The position numbers and the translations under genes are program-made. From Achromobacter aegrifaciens (GTDB lineage Bacteria; Pseudomonadota; Gammaproteobacteria; Burkholderiales; Burkholderiaceae_B): DNA of 64,000 bases. This document shows positions 33,307 through 44,689 of this stretch, piece by piece. The stretch spans positions 62,001-126,000 of the forward strand of contig NZ_CADIJY010000007.1 of assembly GCF_902859735.1 (NCBI RefSeq). The letters are read 5' to 3'. Each line of letters starts with the position of its first letter. The first letter of the stretch is position 1. The notes under the pieces are model-generated. The model was not told the origin of the DNA. It was given only the letters and a program-made list of their open reading frames with translations, and did not search any database.

Positions 33307-33786
33307 CTAGTCCTTGCGCAGCTTGCCCGGCAACAGCGGCCCTTGCATCTCGCGGATGGCTTCGACGAATTCGCCGATGTCCTCGAAGCTCTTGTAGACC
33401 GAAGCGAAGCGCACGTATGCCACCTTGTCGAGCTTGCGCAGTTCGTTCATCACGAGCTCGCCTATGTGTTCGCTGGGCACTTCACGCAGCCCGCTGGCCA
33501 GCAGCTGCTCTTCGATGCGCGCGACCGCGGCGTCCACGTCTTCCGTGCTGACGGGACGCTTGCGCAGCGCCAGGCTCAGGCTGGCGCGCAGCTTGCCGGG
33601 GTCGTAGTCGCTGCGGCTGCCATTGCGCTTGACGATGGAGGGCATGGCCAGCTCCACCCGTTCATAGGTGGTGAAACGTTTGTCACAGGACAGGCAGCGA
33701 CGGCGACGGCGTATGGCGTCGCCTTCTTCGGAGACCCGGCTGTCTACGACCTGCGTTTCGGCATTGCCGCAAAATGGACACCGCAT
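33307..33786 (-). CDS. nrdR: Transcriptional repressor NrdR
   Basis: Zinc-finger/ATP-cone repressor of ribonucleotide reductase genes. The 159-residue protein has a zinc ribbon with C3, C6, C31 and C34 (MRCPFCGN and [16 protein letters not shown]). It is followed by an ATP-cone domain ([19 protein letters not shown] onwards) that senses ATP and dATP. All ligands are intact. It lies downstream of glyA on the same strand with a terminator between, the conserved glyA-nrdR order. NrdR boxes for its targets are not expected in this window, since no nrd genes are present. Confidence 0.97.
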   Translation of the reverse strand: MRCPFCGNAETQVVDSRVSEEGDAIRRRRRCLSCDKRFTTYERVELAMPSIVKRNGSRSDYDPGKLRASLSLALRKRPVSTEDVDAAVARIEEQLLASGLREVPSEHIGELVMNELRKLDKVAYVRFASVYKSFEDIGEFVEAIREMQGPLLPGKLRKD

Positions 33787-33910
33787 GTGTGATCCCTAAA
33801 GGCACTGAGGGGGCAATAGTTGAGCATATTGTAACGAGGCGTCCGGCCGCCAGCGCCAATACGGGCTAATCCGCCCCCGTATTTTTTACCAGGCGGCGCC
33901 AGCCGCCCGA

Positions 33911-33943
33911 AAACAAAGGGACGGCGCCTTGCGGGGCCGTCCC
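33911..33943 (-). terminator. Intrinsic terminator after glyA
   Basis: Stem GGGACGGC / GCCGTCCC (33918-33943) with a GC-rich loop region, followed on the minus strand by TTTGTTTT. It separates glyA from nrdR. Confidence 0.75.
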
Positions 33944-33991
33944 TGGTAGACCGCTGCGGCCGGGCCACAGCCCGCCGCAGGGATTGCTCGC

Positions 33992-35242
<1,251 letters not shown>

Positions 35243-35447
35243 GACGGGGGGTTCCTGAGGCGGTAAGAGAGGAGAAAACTGCGCCCGGGTGGGTAAACCC
35301 GGAGAATGACGGATAGTTTACCCCGTCGGACAGGATCAAATGCTCCCAAAATGCAGGGAACCCGGGCAAAATTCCCGGCATGGGCGCGAAAACCACGCCA
35401 TCCTCCGCGGCCGGAAAAGCCGTCTCAATCCGACTTGAGAAACTTTC

Positions 35448-36083
35448 ATGCAAAGCGCCACGCTCATAACCTACTCGTTAGTAGCTGCGGTCAGCGTCGT
35501 CAGCCCCGGCCCGGCCACCATGCTGGCCATCCGTAACGGCGCGGCGGGTGGATGGCGGGCCGTGCTGCCCTCCACCCTGGGTAATGTCACCGGGCTGTTC
35601 CTGCTGTCGGCCGCCGCCATGCTGGGACTAGGCGTGGTGCTGCAATCGTCCGCCATGCTGTTCATGCTGCTCAAGCTGGCCGGCGCGGCGTACCTGCTCT
35701 ACATCGGCCTGCGGCACCTGCTGGGCCGCTCGAACATTGCGCCGCCCGCAGACGCCGCCGCGCTGGCGCCGCGCAGCGCCGGGCGGCTCTATTCGGAAGC
35801 CGCGCTGGTTGCAACGCTGAACCCCAAGCCCATCCTGTTCTTCACGGCGCTGTTTCCTCAGTTCCTGAACGCGGCCGAGCCCTTGCTGCCGCAGTTCTTC
35901 ATCCTGACGGGCATCTTCACGGGCATGTCGCTGGTGTCGCTGCTGGCCTATGGCGCCTTGGCCCACCGCGCCCGGCGCCTGCTGCGCCAACCCCGCATCG
36001 TGACCTGGATCAACCGCCTGGTCGGCGCCATCTTCATCACTTTTGGATTGGCGCTGCTGCGGCTCAAGCGCGCCACGGGCTGA
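35448..36083 (+). CDS. LysE family amino-acid exporter
   Basis: Inner-membrane exporter of 211 residues of the LysE/RhtB superfamily, expelling excess amino acids or derivatives. Five to six hydrophobic helices are visible. The family motif SPGPATMLAIRNGAAGGW lies in the first loop, and LYIGLRHLLG and LNPKPILFFTALFPQF are also typical. The substrate cannot be read from sequence. It is divergent from glyA and convergent with the PEBP gene, with a bidirectional terminator after it. No dedicated regulator is adjacent. Confidence 0.92.
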   Translation: MQSATLITYSLVAAVSVVSPGPATMLAIRNGAAGGWRAVLPSTLGNVTGLFLLSAAAMLGLGVVLQSSAMLFMLLKLAGAAYLLYIGLRHLLGRSNIAPPADAAALAPRSAGRLYSEAALVATLNPKPILFFTALFPQFLNAAEPLLPQFFILTGIFTGMSLVSLLAYGALAHRARRLLRQPRIVTWINRLVGAIFITFGLALLRLKRATG

Positions 36084-36097
36084 ATCTTTTCGGCGAT

Positions 36098-36131
36098 GAA
36101 AAAAGGCCGCAGTCGCAAGACTGCGGCCTTT
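36098..36131. terminator. Bidirectional terminator with GNRA loop
   Basis: Perfect 13-bp stem (AAAGGCCGCAGTC and complement, 36102-36131) capped by GCAA, with A and T runs on the two sides. It separates the convergent LysE and PEBP genes. Confidence 0.88.
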
Positions 36132-36146
36132 CTGTGGCGCGGCGAA

Positions 36147-36800
36147 TCAGGCCGAGGTGGCGCCGATCTGCTTGGGAGCCAGTTTCGGATTGAGCGTATA
36201 GGTGCCGGTCAACGACGCCTGCGCCAACACGTGCTTCTGGATCGCGCGCAGCGCGTCTTCGCCGGTGAACGAACCCTGCAGGTTCAGCGTGGGCACGTCC
36301 AGCGCATACAGGGTGAAGACGTAGCGGTGCGGGATGGCGTCGTTCCAGGGCGGGCACGGGCCGTCATAGCCGAAGTAGTCGCCGCTCATGTCGTGATCGT
36401 TGGCGAACCATGACGAGTACGAGTTGATGCCCTGGCGCGCATCCATCGGCGCCAGCGGGCCGCCCTTGCCGCGCGGCGTGATGCCGCTGGAGAAGGCGCC
36501 TTCCTCGATGTCGCGCAGGTCGGCCGGCAGATCGACCAGCACCCAGTGGAAGAAGTCCACGCGGGGCAGGCTGGCCGGCACCTCGCGGCCTTCCTGGTTG
36601 ACGTCGTCGGGTTCGGAGGGCACATCGGGATCATGGCAGATCAAGGCAAACGACTGCGTGCCCGCCGGAACTTCGTCCCAGGAGAACTGCGGGTTGAAGT
36701 TGTCTGCCAGCGCGACGTGCGATTGCGCATCGATCCTGCCGAAGGCGTAGCGTTCGGGAATCGACTCGTTATCGGAAAAGGACAAACTCGAAAGTTTCAT
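36147..36800 (-). CDS. YbhB/YbcL (Raf kinase inhibitor-like, PEBP) protein
   Basis: Protein of 217 residues of the phosphatidylethanolamine-binding family. Conserved blocks are FNPQFSWDEVPAGTQSFALI, CHDPDVPSEPDDVN, FFHWVLVDLP and a DYFGYDGPCPPW ligand-pocket segment. There is no signal peptide, so it is cytoplasmic like YbhB. The physiological ligand of bacterial members is unknown. ATG 36800 has GGAG upstream and gives MKLSSLSF; an upstream codon at 36872 would run nearly into tyrS. It lies 72 bases after tyrS on the same strand, so co-transcription with tyrS is possible. Confidence 0.91.
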   Translation of the reverse strand: MKLSSLSFSDNESIPERYAFGRIDAQSHVALADNFNPQFSWDEVPAGTQSFALICHDPDVPSEPDDVNQEGREVPASLPRVDFFHWVLVDLPADLRDIEEGAFSSGITPRGKGGPLAPMDARQGINSYSSWFANDHDMSGDYFGYDGPCPPWNDAIPHRYVFTLYALDVPTLNLQGSFTGEDALRAIQKHVLAQASLTGTYTLNPKLAPKQIGATSA

Positions 36801-36872
36801 GTCGTGCTCCTTGATGTGCCGCAAAGGCCCCACTGCCCCTGTCTGTACCCTCAGCGTATCAAAACTTCGCAA

Positions 36873-38102
36873 TCATGGGTTCAAGTTAACACGCGCAAAT
36901 TTGCGCTTGCCCACCTGAACGACGTAAGTCCCCGCCGGCAATTGCAACGATTTGTCTTCCACGCGGTCGCCATTGACGCGCACGCCGCCTTGCTCCACGT
37001 TGCGCTGCGCTTCCGAACCGGAGGCCACCAGGCCGGCTTCGCGCAGCAGCTTGAGTATGCCCACCGGCGCGCCGCCGATGTTCACTTCGGGGATGTCGTC
37101 GGGGATCGCGCCGTCGCGGAAACGGGCTTCGAACGAGGCCAGCGCGTCATCGGCAGCCTTGGCGGAATGGAAGCGCGCAATGATTTCCTGGGCCAGCATG
37201 ACCTTGGCGTCGCGCGGGTTGCGGCCGCCATCGATCTCCTGCTTGAGCGCCGCGATCTCTTCCAGAGAGCGGAACGACAGCAGCTCGAAGTAGCGCCACA
37301 TCAGCGTGTCGGAAATCGACATGAGCTTGCCGAACATCGAATCGGGCGACTCCGAAATGCCGATGTAGTTGCCCTTGGACTTGGACATCTTCTCTACGCC
37401 ATCCGTCCCGACCAGCAGCGGCATCGTCAAGATGCACTGCGGCTCCTGTCCATACTCTTTTTGCAGCTCGCGCCCGACCAGCAGGTTGAACTTCTGATCG
37501 GTGCCCCCCAGCTCCAGATCGGACTTCAGCGCCACCGAGTCATAGCCCTGCATCAGCGGATACAGGAATTCATGGACCGAGATCGGGATGCCGCCCTTGA
37601 AGCGCTTGGTGAAGTCCTCGCGCTCCATCATGCGCGCGACCGTGTAGCGCGACGCGAGCTGGATCATGCCGCGCGCGCCCAGCGGATCGCACCACTCGGA
37701 GTTGTAGCGGATCTCGGTGCGCGCCGGATCCAGCACCAGGCTGGCCTGGGCGTAATAGGTCTTGGCGTTGGCCTCGATCTGTTCACGCGTGAGCGGCGGG
37801 CGCGTGTTGTTGCGGCCGCTGGGATCGCCGATGGTGGAGGTGAAATCGCCGATCAGGAAGATGACGTTGTGGCCCATGTCCTGCAGCTGGCGCATCTTGT
37901 TCAGCACCACCGTGTGACCCAGGTGGATGTCCGGCGCGGTCGGATCCAACCCCAATTTGATGCGCAGAGGCACGCCCGTGGCGCGGCTCCTGGCCAGCTT
38001 GCGGGCGAATTCGGACTCGACCAGCAACTCATCGCAACCGCGCTTCGCTATACGCAGGTCTGCTTCGACTTCGGGGGTAATCGGGGCTTCTGAGGGTGAC
38101 AT
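36873..38102 (-). CDS. tyrS: Tyrosyl-tRNA synthetase
   Basis: Class I synthetase charging tRNA-Tyr. The protein has 409 residues. The HIGH-type motif is HLGH (60-63) and the KMSKS loop is intact at 238-242. [14 protein letters not shown] and [16 protein letters not shown] bind tyrosine and ATP. A C-terminal S4 RNA-binding domain (about 345-409, [20 protein letters not shown]) grips the tRNA. The overall form is the shorter TyrZ-like type common in betaproteobacteria. It is divergent from the M23 peptidase gene, with 255 bases between starts. No T-box leader is seen, as expected outside the Gram-positives. Confidence 0.97.
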   Translation of the reverse strand: MSPSEAPITPEVEADLRIAKRGCDELLVESEFARKLARSRATGVPLRIKLGLDPTAPDIHLGHTVVLNKMRQLQDMGHNVIFLIGDFTSTIGDPSGRNNTRPPLTREQIEANAKTYYAQASLVLDPARTEIRYNSEWCDPLGARGMIQLASRYTVARMMEREDFTKRFKGGIPISVHEFLYPLMQGYDSVALKSDLELGGTDQKFNLLVGRELQKEYGQEPQCILTMPLLVGTDGVEKMSKSKGNYIGISESPDSMFGKLMSISDTLMWRYFELLSFRSLEEIAALKQEIDGGRNPRDAKVMLAQEIIARFHSAKAADDALASFEARFRDGAIPDDIPEVNIGGAPVGILKLLREAGLVASGSEAQRNVEQGGVRVNGDRVEDKSLQLPAGTYVVQVGKRKFARVNLNP

Positions 38103-38357
38103 GGCAGGGGGACCAACTCGGCTTCAGCCGATAAAAAGGTGTAAAAAGTGACGAAAACTATCGAAAATTCTAGCCGAATCAGCTAGGATACCGCCCTAAT
38201 CATACGCAATTGCCATCTATACGCAGTTGTGGTCCGGTTTACACCCCGTTGTTCACAAGATGCGCCCCGCGCCAGCCCTTGCCCCGAAATGTGCGCGCGA
38301 GGGCCGTTCGTGTCACGCACCCTGCGAGCTCTAGCCACCTGAGAGGGTATCTTCACG

Positions 38358-39767
38358 ATGAATCGTGGCCTCCACGAAATGGCGAGTAGCATCAAACGCA
38401 AAGTTGCTGCCGTGTTTGCGCCCGGCGAGCCCAAGCCCCAGCGCTCGGGACTTTTCCGCCGCACTCTCCTCGTCACCGCAATTGGTCTGTTCGCTGGCGC
38501 CGCCGCCCTCGGCATGGTGCAGCAACCCGACCGCACTGAACTCCCCCCTTCGCGCATCATCAGCAGCGTCCTGCCGCTAAGCGCCGAGCAAGTCGAAGTC
38601 AGCACTCCCAGTGCCGCTCCCTATATCAGCGAAACCCGGATCCGCGCCGGCGACACGCTGGCCGCGGTGCTGCAACGCCTGGAACTCGACGCGCCCAGCC
38701 TGCAGACCTTCCTGACGCACGAAGCCAGCGCCCGCAGCATCTACAAGCTGTACCCGGGCCGCTCGGTGCAGGCCGCGACGGACGAAGCCGGCAACCTGAT
38801 CTGGCTGCGTTACATCCACACCCCCGGCAACGAGACGGACGGCCAGGTCGTGACGCGCATGCTGCACGTCGCGCCGGCAGGCGACAGCTACAAGGCCGAG
38901 GAAATCACCGAAAGCACCGAACGCCAGACCCGCGTCGCCGTGGGCACGATCCGTTCGTCGCTGTTCGGCGCCACCGACGCCGCCGGCATCCCGGACTCGG
39001 TCACCATGCAGATGGCCGACATCCTCAGCGCCAAGATCGACTTCTTGCGCGACCTGCGCCAGGGCGACAAATTCCGCGTGGTCTACGAAGTGCGTTCGCA
39101 CGACGGCCGCTACGCCGGCGCCGGCCGAGTGCTGGCGCTGGAATTCATCAACGGCGACAAGACCTACAACGCCGTCTGGTTCAGCCCCGACGAAAAGAGC
39201 GGTTCGTACTACGACTTCGACGGCACCAGCCTGCGCGGCGCGTTCCTGCGCACCGCCCTGAAATTCAGCCGCATCAGCTCCACCTTTGGCATGCGCATGC
39301 ACCCCATCCACAAGACCTGGACGGGACACAAGGGCGTGGACTACGCGGCGCCTTCCGGCACGCCGATCCACTCTACCGCTGACGGCACGGTGGAATTCTC
39401 CGGCTGGCAGAACGGCTACGGCAACGTCGTCATCGTCAAGCACCACGGCAAGTATTCGACGCTGTACGCCCACCAGAGCCGCATCGCCGAAGGCATCACC
39501 AAGGGTTCGAAGATCTCGCAAGGCCAGTTGCTGGGCTATGTCGGCGCCACCGGCTGGGCCACCGGCCCGCACCTGCACTATGAATTCCGCGTGGACAACC
39601 AGCCGATCGATCCGCTGTCGGTGGACCTGCCGGTCGCCCGCAGCCTGGAACCCGCCGAAGTCCGCGCCTTCAACCAGGCCGTGGCTCCGTACAAGGCGCA
39701 GATCCAGCTGCTGACCGAGTTCCAGCAGACCCTGCCCGACGCGCTGACCAACGTGGCCAGCCGCTAA
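38358..39767 (+). CDS. M23 family peptidoglycan endopeptidase (MepM-like)
   Basis: Membrane-anchored murein DD-endopeptidase of 469 residues. One N-terminal membrane helix (about 36-54) leads to a periplasmic region with an OapA/LysM-like segment ([18 protein letters not shown]). The C-terminal M23 domain has zinc ligands H324 and D328 ([10 protein letters not shown]) and H405/H407 (GPHLHYEF). All ligands are present, so it should be active, unlike EnvC-type regulators. It lies upstream of anmK, linking cell-wall cleavage with recycling of anhydro-muropeptides. It is divergent from tyrS. Confidence 0.95.
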   Translation: MNRGLHEMASSIKRKVAAVFAPGEPKPQRSGLFRRTLLVTAIGLFAGAAALGMVQQPDRTELPPSRIISSVLPLSAEQVEVSTPSAAPYISETRIRAGDTLAAVLQRLELDAPSLQTFLTHEASARSIYKLYPGRSVQAATDEAGNLIWLRYIHTPGNETDGQVVTRMLHVAPAGDSYKAEEITESTERQTRVAVGTIRSSLFGATDAAGIPDSVTMQMADILSAKIDFLRDLRQGDKFRVVYEVRSHDGRYAGAGRVLALEFINGDKTYNAVWFSPDEKSGSYYDFDGTSLRGAFLRTALKFSRISSTFGMRMHPIHKTWTGHKGVDYAAPSGTPIHSTADGTVEFSGWQNGYGNVVIVKHHGKYSTLYAHQSRIAEGITKGSKISQGQLLGYVGATGWATGPHLHYEFRVDNQPIDPLSVDLPVARSLEPAEVRAFNQAVAPYKAQIQLLTEFQQTLPDALTNVASR

Positions 39768-39788
39768 AGCCGGCCTAACGTCCCCGTC

Positions 39789-39832
39789 AAAGGCGGCCCC
39801 GCACTCTCAGTTGCGCGGCCGCTTTTTCTTTT
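39789..39832 (+). terminator. Intrinsic terminator after the M23 gene
   Basis: GCGGCC / GGCCGC stem with flanking A-T pairs and a T-rich tail. It lies over the first in-frame codons of the longest anmK reading, which argues for the later anmK start. Confidence 0.65.
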
Positions 39833-39843
39833 TCGAGGCTCTC

Positions 39844-40965
39844 GTGAATCCTTCCACAACTAACGCTCAGCTCTATATCGGACTGATGTCAGGCACCAGC
39901 GTGGACGGCGTGGACGGCGTGCTGGTGCGCCTGGGCGACGGCGCGGCGCCAGCCGTGCTCGCCAGCGCCAGCCTGCCCATGCCTGCGGACCTTCGGCGCG
40001 AACTGCTGGCCCTGAATCAATCCGGCGACGACGAGCTGGCCCGCGCCGCGCTGGCCGCCAACGCCCTCGCCCGCCTGTATGCCCAGGCCGTGGCGGCCCT
40101 GTTGCAGCAGGCCGGCGTCGCGGCCGGCGACGTGACCGCCATCGGCGCCCACGGCCAGACGGTCCGGCACCGGCCCGACCTGGGCTACACCGCGCAACTC
40201 AATGCCCCCGCCGTGCTGGCGGAACTGGCCGGCATCGACGTGGTGGCGGATTTCCGCAGCCGCGACGTGGCCGCGGGCGGCCAGGGTGCGCCGCTGGTGC
40301 CGCCCTTCCACGCTGCCATCTTCGGCGCGCCGCAAGCCCGCGCCGTCCTCAACCTGGGCGGCATCGCCAACGTGACGCTGCTGGAGCCGGGGCATGCGCC
40401 CCGCGGCTTCGACACGGGACCGGCCAACGTCCTGCTGGATGGCTGGTGCCAGCGTCACCTGGGCCGGCCTTATGACGCGGATGGCCGCTGGGCCGCGACC
40501 GGCCAGGTGCTGGCGCCGCTGCTGGAACAAATGCTGGCCAGCGAACCCTGGTTCGCCCTGCCCCCGCCCAAGTCCACCGGGCGCGACCTGTTCAACATGC
40601 AATGGCTGGACGACCGCCTGGCCGCGTTCGACGGCCCCAAGCCTGCGCCGCAAGACGTGCAGGCCACGCTGCAACGCCTGACCGCGCGCACGGTCGCCAA
40701 TGCCGTCGATGCGGCCGCGGCGGGCACGCAGGAAGTCTTCGTCTGTGGCGGCGGCGCGCGCAATCCGGGCCTGATGCGTGAGCTGGCCTACTGCCTGCAG
40801 CGGCCCGTGCACGCCACCGATGCGCTGGGCGTGCCGGCGCAGGAAGTCGAGGCCCTGGCGTTCGCCTGGCTGGCGCAGGCCTTCGTGCAGCGCAGGCCGG
40901 CGGGCCTGCCCGCCGTCACCGGCGCGCGTGGCCCGCGCATCCTGGGCGCGCTCTATCCCGCCTGA
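39844..40965 (+). CDS. anmK: Anhydro-N-acetylmuramic acid kinase
   Basis: Phosphorylates and opens 1,6-anhydro-MurNAc to MurNAc-6-phosphate during peptidoglycan recycling. From the GTG at 39844 it has 373 residues. Signatures are [16 protein letters not shown] (ATP-binding glycine loop), [33 protein letters not shown] and [15 protein letters not shown] lies six bases before the GTG. A start at 39811 would place the coding sequence across the terminator of the previous gene, so it is rejected. It lies 76 bases after the M23 endopeptidase gene and convergent with erpA. Confidence 0.95.
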   Translation: MNPSTTNAQLYIGLMSGTSVDGVDGVLVRLGDGAAPAVLASASLPMPADLRRELLALNQSGDDELARAALAANALARLYAQAVAALLQQAGVAAGDVTAIGAHGQTVRHRPDLGYTAQLNAPAVLAELAGIDVVADFRSRDVAAGGQGAPLVPPFHAAIFGAPQARAVLNLGGIANVTLLEPGHAPRGFDTGPANVLLDGWCQRHLGRPYDADGRWAATGQVLAPLLEQMLASEPWFALPPPKSTGRDLFNMQWLDDRLAAFDGPKPAPQDVQATLQRLTARTVANAVDAAAAGTQEVFVCGGGARNPGLMRELAYCLQRPVHATDALGVPAQEVEALAFAWLAQAFVQRRPAGLPAVTGARGPRILGALYPA

Positions 40966-40982
40966 AAACCGCACGCCCATGC

Positions 40983-41014
40983 AAAAAGCCCTTCGGCGCG
41001 CCGAAGGGCTTTTG
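40983..41014. terminator. Bidirectional terminator between anmK and erpA
   Basis: Perfect stem AAAAGCCCTTCGG and its complement (40984-41013) around CGCG, with A and T runs at the ends. Confidence 0.88.
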
Positions 41015-41032
41015 CTTTTCCTGCCTGGGTGA

Positions 41033-41404
41033 TTACACCGAGAACGAGGAACCGCAGCCGCAGGTGGTGCTGGCGTTGGGATTGCGGATGACGAACTGCG
41101 CGCCTTCCAGGTCTTCCTTGTAGTCGATCTCTGCGCCGACCAGGTACTGGAAGCTCATCGGATCCACCAACAGTTGCACGCCAGCCTTGTCCAGCACGGT
41201 GTCGTCATCGTTCACGACTTCGTCGAAGGTGAAGCCGTACTGGAAACCCGAACAGCCTCCGCCCTGCACGAAAACGCGCAGCTTCAGCTCAGGATTGCCT
41301 TCTTCGGCCAACAGATCCTTCACTTTGGCCGCGGCCGAGTCGGTAAACACCAGGGGAGCAGGCGGGGCGGCCTGCAGGTCGACGGTTTCGGTCACTGCAT
41401 TCAT
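41033..41404 (-). CDS. erpA: Iron-sulfur cluster insertion protein ErpA
   Basis: A-type carrier that delivers iron-sulfur clusters to apoenzymes such as the isoprenoid pathway IspG/H. The 123-residue protein has the three conserved cluster cysteines: C51 ([11 protein letters not shown]), C115 and C117 ([11 protein letters not shown]). The body is the HesB/IscA fold. It sits 86 bases downstream of the DUF6776 gene on the minus strand. In related genomes a bactofilin gene often lies between argC and erpA; none is found here. Confidence 0.97.
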   Translation of the reverse strand: MNAVTETVDLQAAPPAPLVFTDSAAAKVKDLLAEEGNPELKLRVFVQGGGCSGFQYGFTFDEVVNDDDTVLDKAGVQLLVDPMSFQYLVGAEIDYKEDLEGAQFVIRNPNASTTCGCGSSFSV

Positions 41405-41490
41405 GGTTCACTCCTGGCCGGTTCGGCCATATTTCGGTGAGCGGCAACGGCGCTCGCATAGTGTCACTATAGCGCAGGGCTTGCGCAGAC

Positions 41491-42237
41491 TCAAAGTTCG
41501 AGCTTGACGCTTCTTGACGCCCGGACCGTGTCGCCCTCCAGGACGCTGACGGTCACGCTTTCGGGGACAAATCCGTCGGGCAGCGCCAGGATGCCCTGGC
41601 TGCGCTGATACTGGTCGAACTGCAGGGCCAGCGGCGAGGTCGGCGTGCTGTCTCCAGGAATGGCGACGGAGCCGGATTCGGCCTTGACCTGCATGGGCGC
41701 CAGATCCACCTTCACGGTCTCGCCCTTCAGGATGCCGGTGGCCTGGAAGCGCAAAGCGCCCGAAAACGGAGACCCGCCATTGCGGCCGCTGCGCATCAGC
41801 AGGACCTTGTAGCGCAGGCCGCCGCCGCTGCGGTCGATCTCGACGCCGCGGATGTCCACCGAACCCTCGGGGCCCGGCGGCAACAGCTGCTCATAGAACG
41901 CCAGTTGATCGCGGACCCGGCCGACCTCGGCCTGGACCGTGCGCAGCTGCGTTTCCAGTTCCTGGCGCGCGGCGCGTTCAATGACCAGTTCGCCGTCGGC
42001 GGTGTCCAGTTGGCCCTGCGTGTAACGCAGCTGGGTCGACTGCTGACGCATGGCCTCTTCCTGGACCTCGGCCTGCCGGGCGCTGATCACCACGGCATCC
42101 TGCGGCCGGTAGAGCTTGCGAGCGTAGAAAAAACTGGCGGAACCGCCCAGCAGCACGCCGATCAGCAGGCCTACGAATACGCGCGCCAATCCGCCGGCGG
42201 AGCGAGGCTGGGGCGTGGTAGAGGAATCGGCGGGCAT
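41491..42237 (-). CDS. DUF6776-like membrane-anchored coiled-coil protein
   Basis: Protein of 248 residues. One N-terminal membrane helix (ARVFVGLLIGVLLGGSASFF, about 18-37) precedes a predicted coiled coil rich in Glu, Gln and Arg (about 50-110, QELETQLRTVQAEVGRVRDQ). A C-terminal beta-rich periplasmic domain follows (VDIRGVEIDRSGGGLRYKVL onwards). The type and the argC-erpA neighbourhood match the DUF6776 family, whose role is unknown. It may link the membrane to cell-wall or cytoskeletal factors. It is 44 bases after argC on the same strand. Confidence 0.82.
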   Translation of the reverse strand: MPADSSTTPQPRSAGGLARVFVGLLIGVLLGGSASFFYARKLYRPQDAVVISARQAEVQEEAMRQQSTQLRYTQGQLDTADGELVIERAARQELETQLRTVQAEVGRVRDQLAFYEQLLPPGPEGSVDIRGVEIDRSGGGLRYKVLLMRSGRNGGSPFSGALRFQATGILKGETVKVDLAPMQVKAESGSVAIPGDSTPTSPLALQFDQYQRSQGILALPDGFVPESVTVSVLEGDTVRASRSVKLEL

Positions 42238-42281
42238 AAAGAGCGGCGGCTTGCGGCCTTACGGCCGCAAGCCTGCGTACA

Positions 42282-43346
42282 TCAAGGCAGGATCGCGACC
42301 TGGTCCAGGCCGGTCGATTCAGGGATGCCGAACATCAGGTTCATGTTCTGTACGGCCTGGCCAGCGGCGCCCTTGACCAGGTTGTCCTGGATCACCAGGA
42401 CGATCAGTTGGTCGCCATTGCCGGGACGGCTGAGCGCGATGCGCAGGTTGTTGGAGGCGCGCACCGAACGGGTTTCCGGCAGGCTGCCGGCGGGCATCAC
42501 GTCGACGAAGGGTTCGTCGACGTAGCGCTGTTCGAACAGGGCCTGGAAGTCGGTATCGCGGGCCTCGGGCAGGATGCGCGCGTAGATGGTGGAGAACATG
42601 CCGCGGATCATCGGCACCAGATGCGGCACGAAGGTCAGGCCAACCTTGCCGCCAGCGATCTTTTCCAGCTGCGCGACGATTTCCGGGTGATGGCGGTGGC
42701 CAGCCACGCCGTAGGCCTTGAAGTTGTCGGAGGCTTCGGAGAAGAGCGAGCCCACTTCCGCCTTGCGGCCAGCGCCCGAGACGCCCGACTTGCAGTCGGC
42801 GATCAGGGTTTGCGCATCGATCAGCTTCTTGCCGCCTTCGAGCAGCGGGGCCAGGCCCAGCAGCACGGTGGTGGGATAGCAGCCGGGGTTGCCGATGACG
42901 CGGGCCTTGGAGATGGCCTCGCGGTTCAGCTCCACCAGGCCATACTGGGACTCGGCCAGGATGTCCGGGCAGGTATGGGGAATCTTGTACCAGCGTTCGA
43001 ACGTGGGGATGTCCTGCAGGCGGAAGTCCGCGGCCAGGTCGATGACCTTGGTGCCGGCATTGATGAGTTCCTGGGCCTGGGCCATGGCAACGCCGTGGGG
43101 CGTCGCGAAGAACACGACGTCGCAATCCGTCAGCGTGGCCTTTTCCGGCGCGGAGAAAGCGATATTCACGCGGCCGCGCAGGTTCGGATACATGTCAGCC
43201 ACCGGCAGCCCGTCTTCCTTGCGGGACGTGATGGCGGTCAATTCCACATTGGGATGCTGCGACAGCAAGCGCAGCAGCTCGACGCCGGTGTAACCGGTGC
43301 CGCCGACGATACCAACCTTGATGCGGGTGTTCGATGCTTGGGCCAT
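42282..43346 (-). CDS. argC: N-acetyl-gamma-glutamyl-phosphate reductase
   Basis: NADPH-dependent third step of arginine synthesis. The 354-residue protein begins with the Rossmann loop [19 protein letters not shown]. The catalytic Cys is C156 in [27 protein letters not shown] carries the active-site His region. It has the usual length for type I ArgC. It lies downstream of rpsI, separated by a terminator at about 43523, so it has its own promoter within the 214-base gap. No ArgR box was identified by eye. Confidence 0.97.
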   Translation of the reverse strand: MAQASNTRIKVGIVGGTGYTGVELLRLLSQHPNVELTAITSRKEDGLPVADMYPNLRGRVNIAFSAPEKATLTDCDVVFFATPHGVAMAQAQELINAGTKVIDLAADFRLQDIPTFERWYKIPHTCPDILAESQYGLVELNREAISKARVIGNPGCYPTTVLLGLAPLLEGGKKLIDAQTLIADCKSGVSGAGRKAEVGSLFSEASDNFKAYGVAGHRHHPEIVAQLEKIAGGKVGLTFVPHLVPMIRGMFSTIYARILPEARDTDFQALFEQRYVDEPFVDVMPAGSLPETRSVRASNNLRIALSRPGNGDQLIVLVIQDNLVKGAAGQAVQNMNLMFGIPESTGLDQVAILP

Positions 43347-43522
43347 GATGTGTGCTCTTCGTAGAACGAGGATCGATTGTATCGCTCGGGAAAGCGGGTG
43401 TTGCGGCTAAGAGCCCGAAATGGCACCGCAGTCCTTCTTTCCGACCGGAGGGAATGCGCGGAGTTCCGCGCGGGACGTACAACGGCCGGACCGCATCCGG
43501 CGCTGGAACAAACAGTGCGAAA

Positions 43523-43546
43523 AAAAGCCCGCCGAAGCGGGCTTTT
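43523..43546 (-). terminator. Intrinsic terminator of the rplM-rpsI operon
   Basis: Stem AAAAGCCCGC / GCGGGCTTTT with loop CGAA, immediately after rpsI on the minus strand. Confidence 0.88.
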
Positions 43547-43560
43547 CTTGCAGCAGCGTA

Positions 43561-43953
43561 TTAACGCTTGCTGAACTGCTTGCGCCGACGTGCCTTGCGG
43601 AAGCCGACCTTCTTGCGTTCGACTTCGCGGGCATCGCGGGTGACAAAGCCAGCTTGCGACAGTGCGGGCTTCAGGGTCGCGTCGTAGTCGATCAGGGCAC
43701 GCGTGATGCCGTGACGGACTGCGCCGGCCTGGCCGGTTTCACCGCCGCCGTGCACGTTGACCTTGATGTCGAACGATTCCAGGTGGCCGGTCAGTTCCAG
43801 CGGCTGGCGCACGATCATGCGGCCGGTTTCGCGGGCGAAAAAGTCGTCGACGGGCTTGCCGTTGACAACGATCTTACCCGTGCCCTTCTTGATGAAAACG
43901 CGAGCCACCGAGGTTTTGCGACGGCCGGTTCCGTAATTCCAGTTACCGATCAT
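43561..43953 (-). CDS. rpsI: 30S ribosomal protein S9
   Basis: Ribosomal protein of 130 residues whose C-terminal tail reaches the decoding centre. It starts [20 protein letters not shown] and ends with the canonical basic tail [32 protein letters not shown] is typical. It lies nine bases after rplM, the universal L13-S9 operon. All features are standard. Confidence 0.99.
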   Translation of the reverse strand: MIGNWNYGTGRRKTSVARVFIKKGTGKIVVNGKPVDDFFARETGRMIVRQPLELTGHLESFDIKVNVHGGGETGQAGAVRHGITRALIDYDATLKPALSQAGFVTRDAREVERKKVGFRKARRRKQFSKR

Positions 43954-43962
43954 GGCGTTTCC

Positions 43963-44391
43963 TTAGATATCCAGCGTCTTGGGCTGCTGGGCGGTGTGCG
44001 GGTGCTCGGCACCGGCGTACACCTTCAGTTTCTTGATCATGGCGTAGCCCAGAGGACCCTTGGGCAGCATGCCCTTGACAGCCTTCTGGATGGCGCGGCC
44101 GGGAAAACGCTCTTGCATCTTCTCGAAGTTCGTTTCACGGATACCGCCCGGGTACGTCGTGTGGCGGAAGTACTTCTTGTCCTTCGCCTTGGCGCCCGTA
44201 ACAACGATATCGGCAGCGTTGACGATGACGATGTAGTCACCGGTATCAACGTGCGGCGTGAATTCAGGTTTGTGCTTGCCACGCAGACGACGTGCGACTT
44301 CGCTGGCCACACGACCGAGGACTTTGCCCTTGGCGTCGATCACAAACCAGTCACGTTGGACTTCATGCGGCTTGGCCACAAAGGTCTTCAT
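43963..44391 (-). CDS. rplM: 50S ribosomal protein L13
   Basis: Ribosomal protein of 142 residues, an early 50S assembly protein. From the ATG at 44391 it reads [20 protein letters not shown], with [19 protein letters not shown] at the end. The longer reading from 44430 adds 13 residues not found in L13. L13 and S9 form one operon. The leader (44392-44689) has no other gene and probably contains the promoter. Confidence 0.99.
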   Translation of the reverse strand: MKTFVAKPHEVQRDWFVIDAKGKVLGRVASEVARRLRGKHKPEFTPHVDTGDYIVIVNAADIVVTGAKAKDKKYFRHTTYPGGIRETNFEKMQERFPGRAIQKAVKGMLPKGPLGYAMIKKLKVYAGAEHPHTAQQPKTLDI

Positions 44392-44689
44392 GATGGTTCC
44401 TAAGAATAAAAATTTTCCTGGCTGGACCATCCAGCCAGTTTTTTTCCCCGAACTAGACCGAAATCCAAGAAAGAACCCGTCGGGTTTTCCAAATATTCAG
44501 TCGATATCAGCGTCTTGCCTAAGCGTTATTACCCGCCCGTGCATTAGCCAAAATGAGGGAAAGCCTGCGATTCTAACACAGCTGCTCAAAAAGTGGGCAA
44601 CTTAATCCGCGTTGGAAATACGCCGACGGCGCCCTGAGGCGCCGCCGGCACATCCAAACAATCAGGGACGCACGCCCTGGAGCGCCCGC
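44392..44689. other. Intergenic region between rplM and livF
   Basis: 298 bases without a gene. It holds the rplM promoter and leader and the 3' end of the liv transcript, both on the minus strand. A CG-rich inverted segment, GACGGCGCC...GGCGCCGCCGG (about 44626-44650), may form the terminator of the liv operon, though without a clear T run. Nothing else stands out. Confidence 0.5.
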
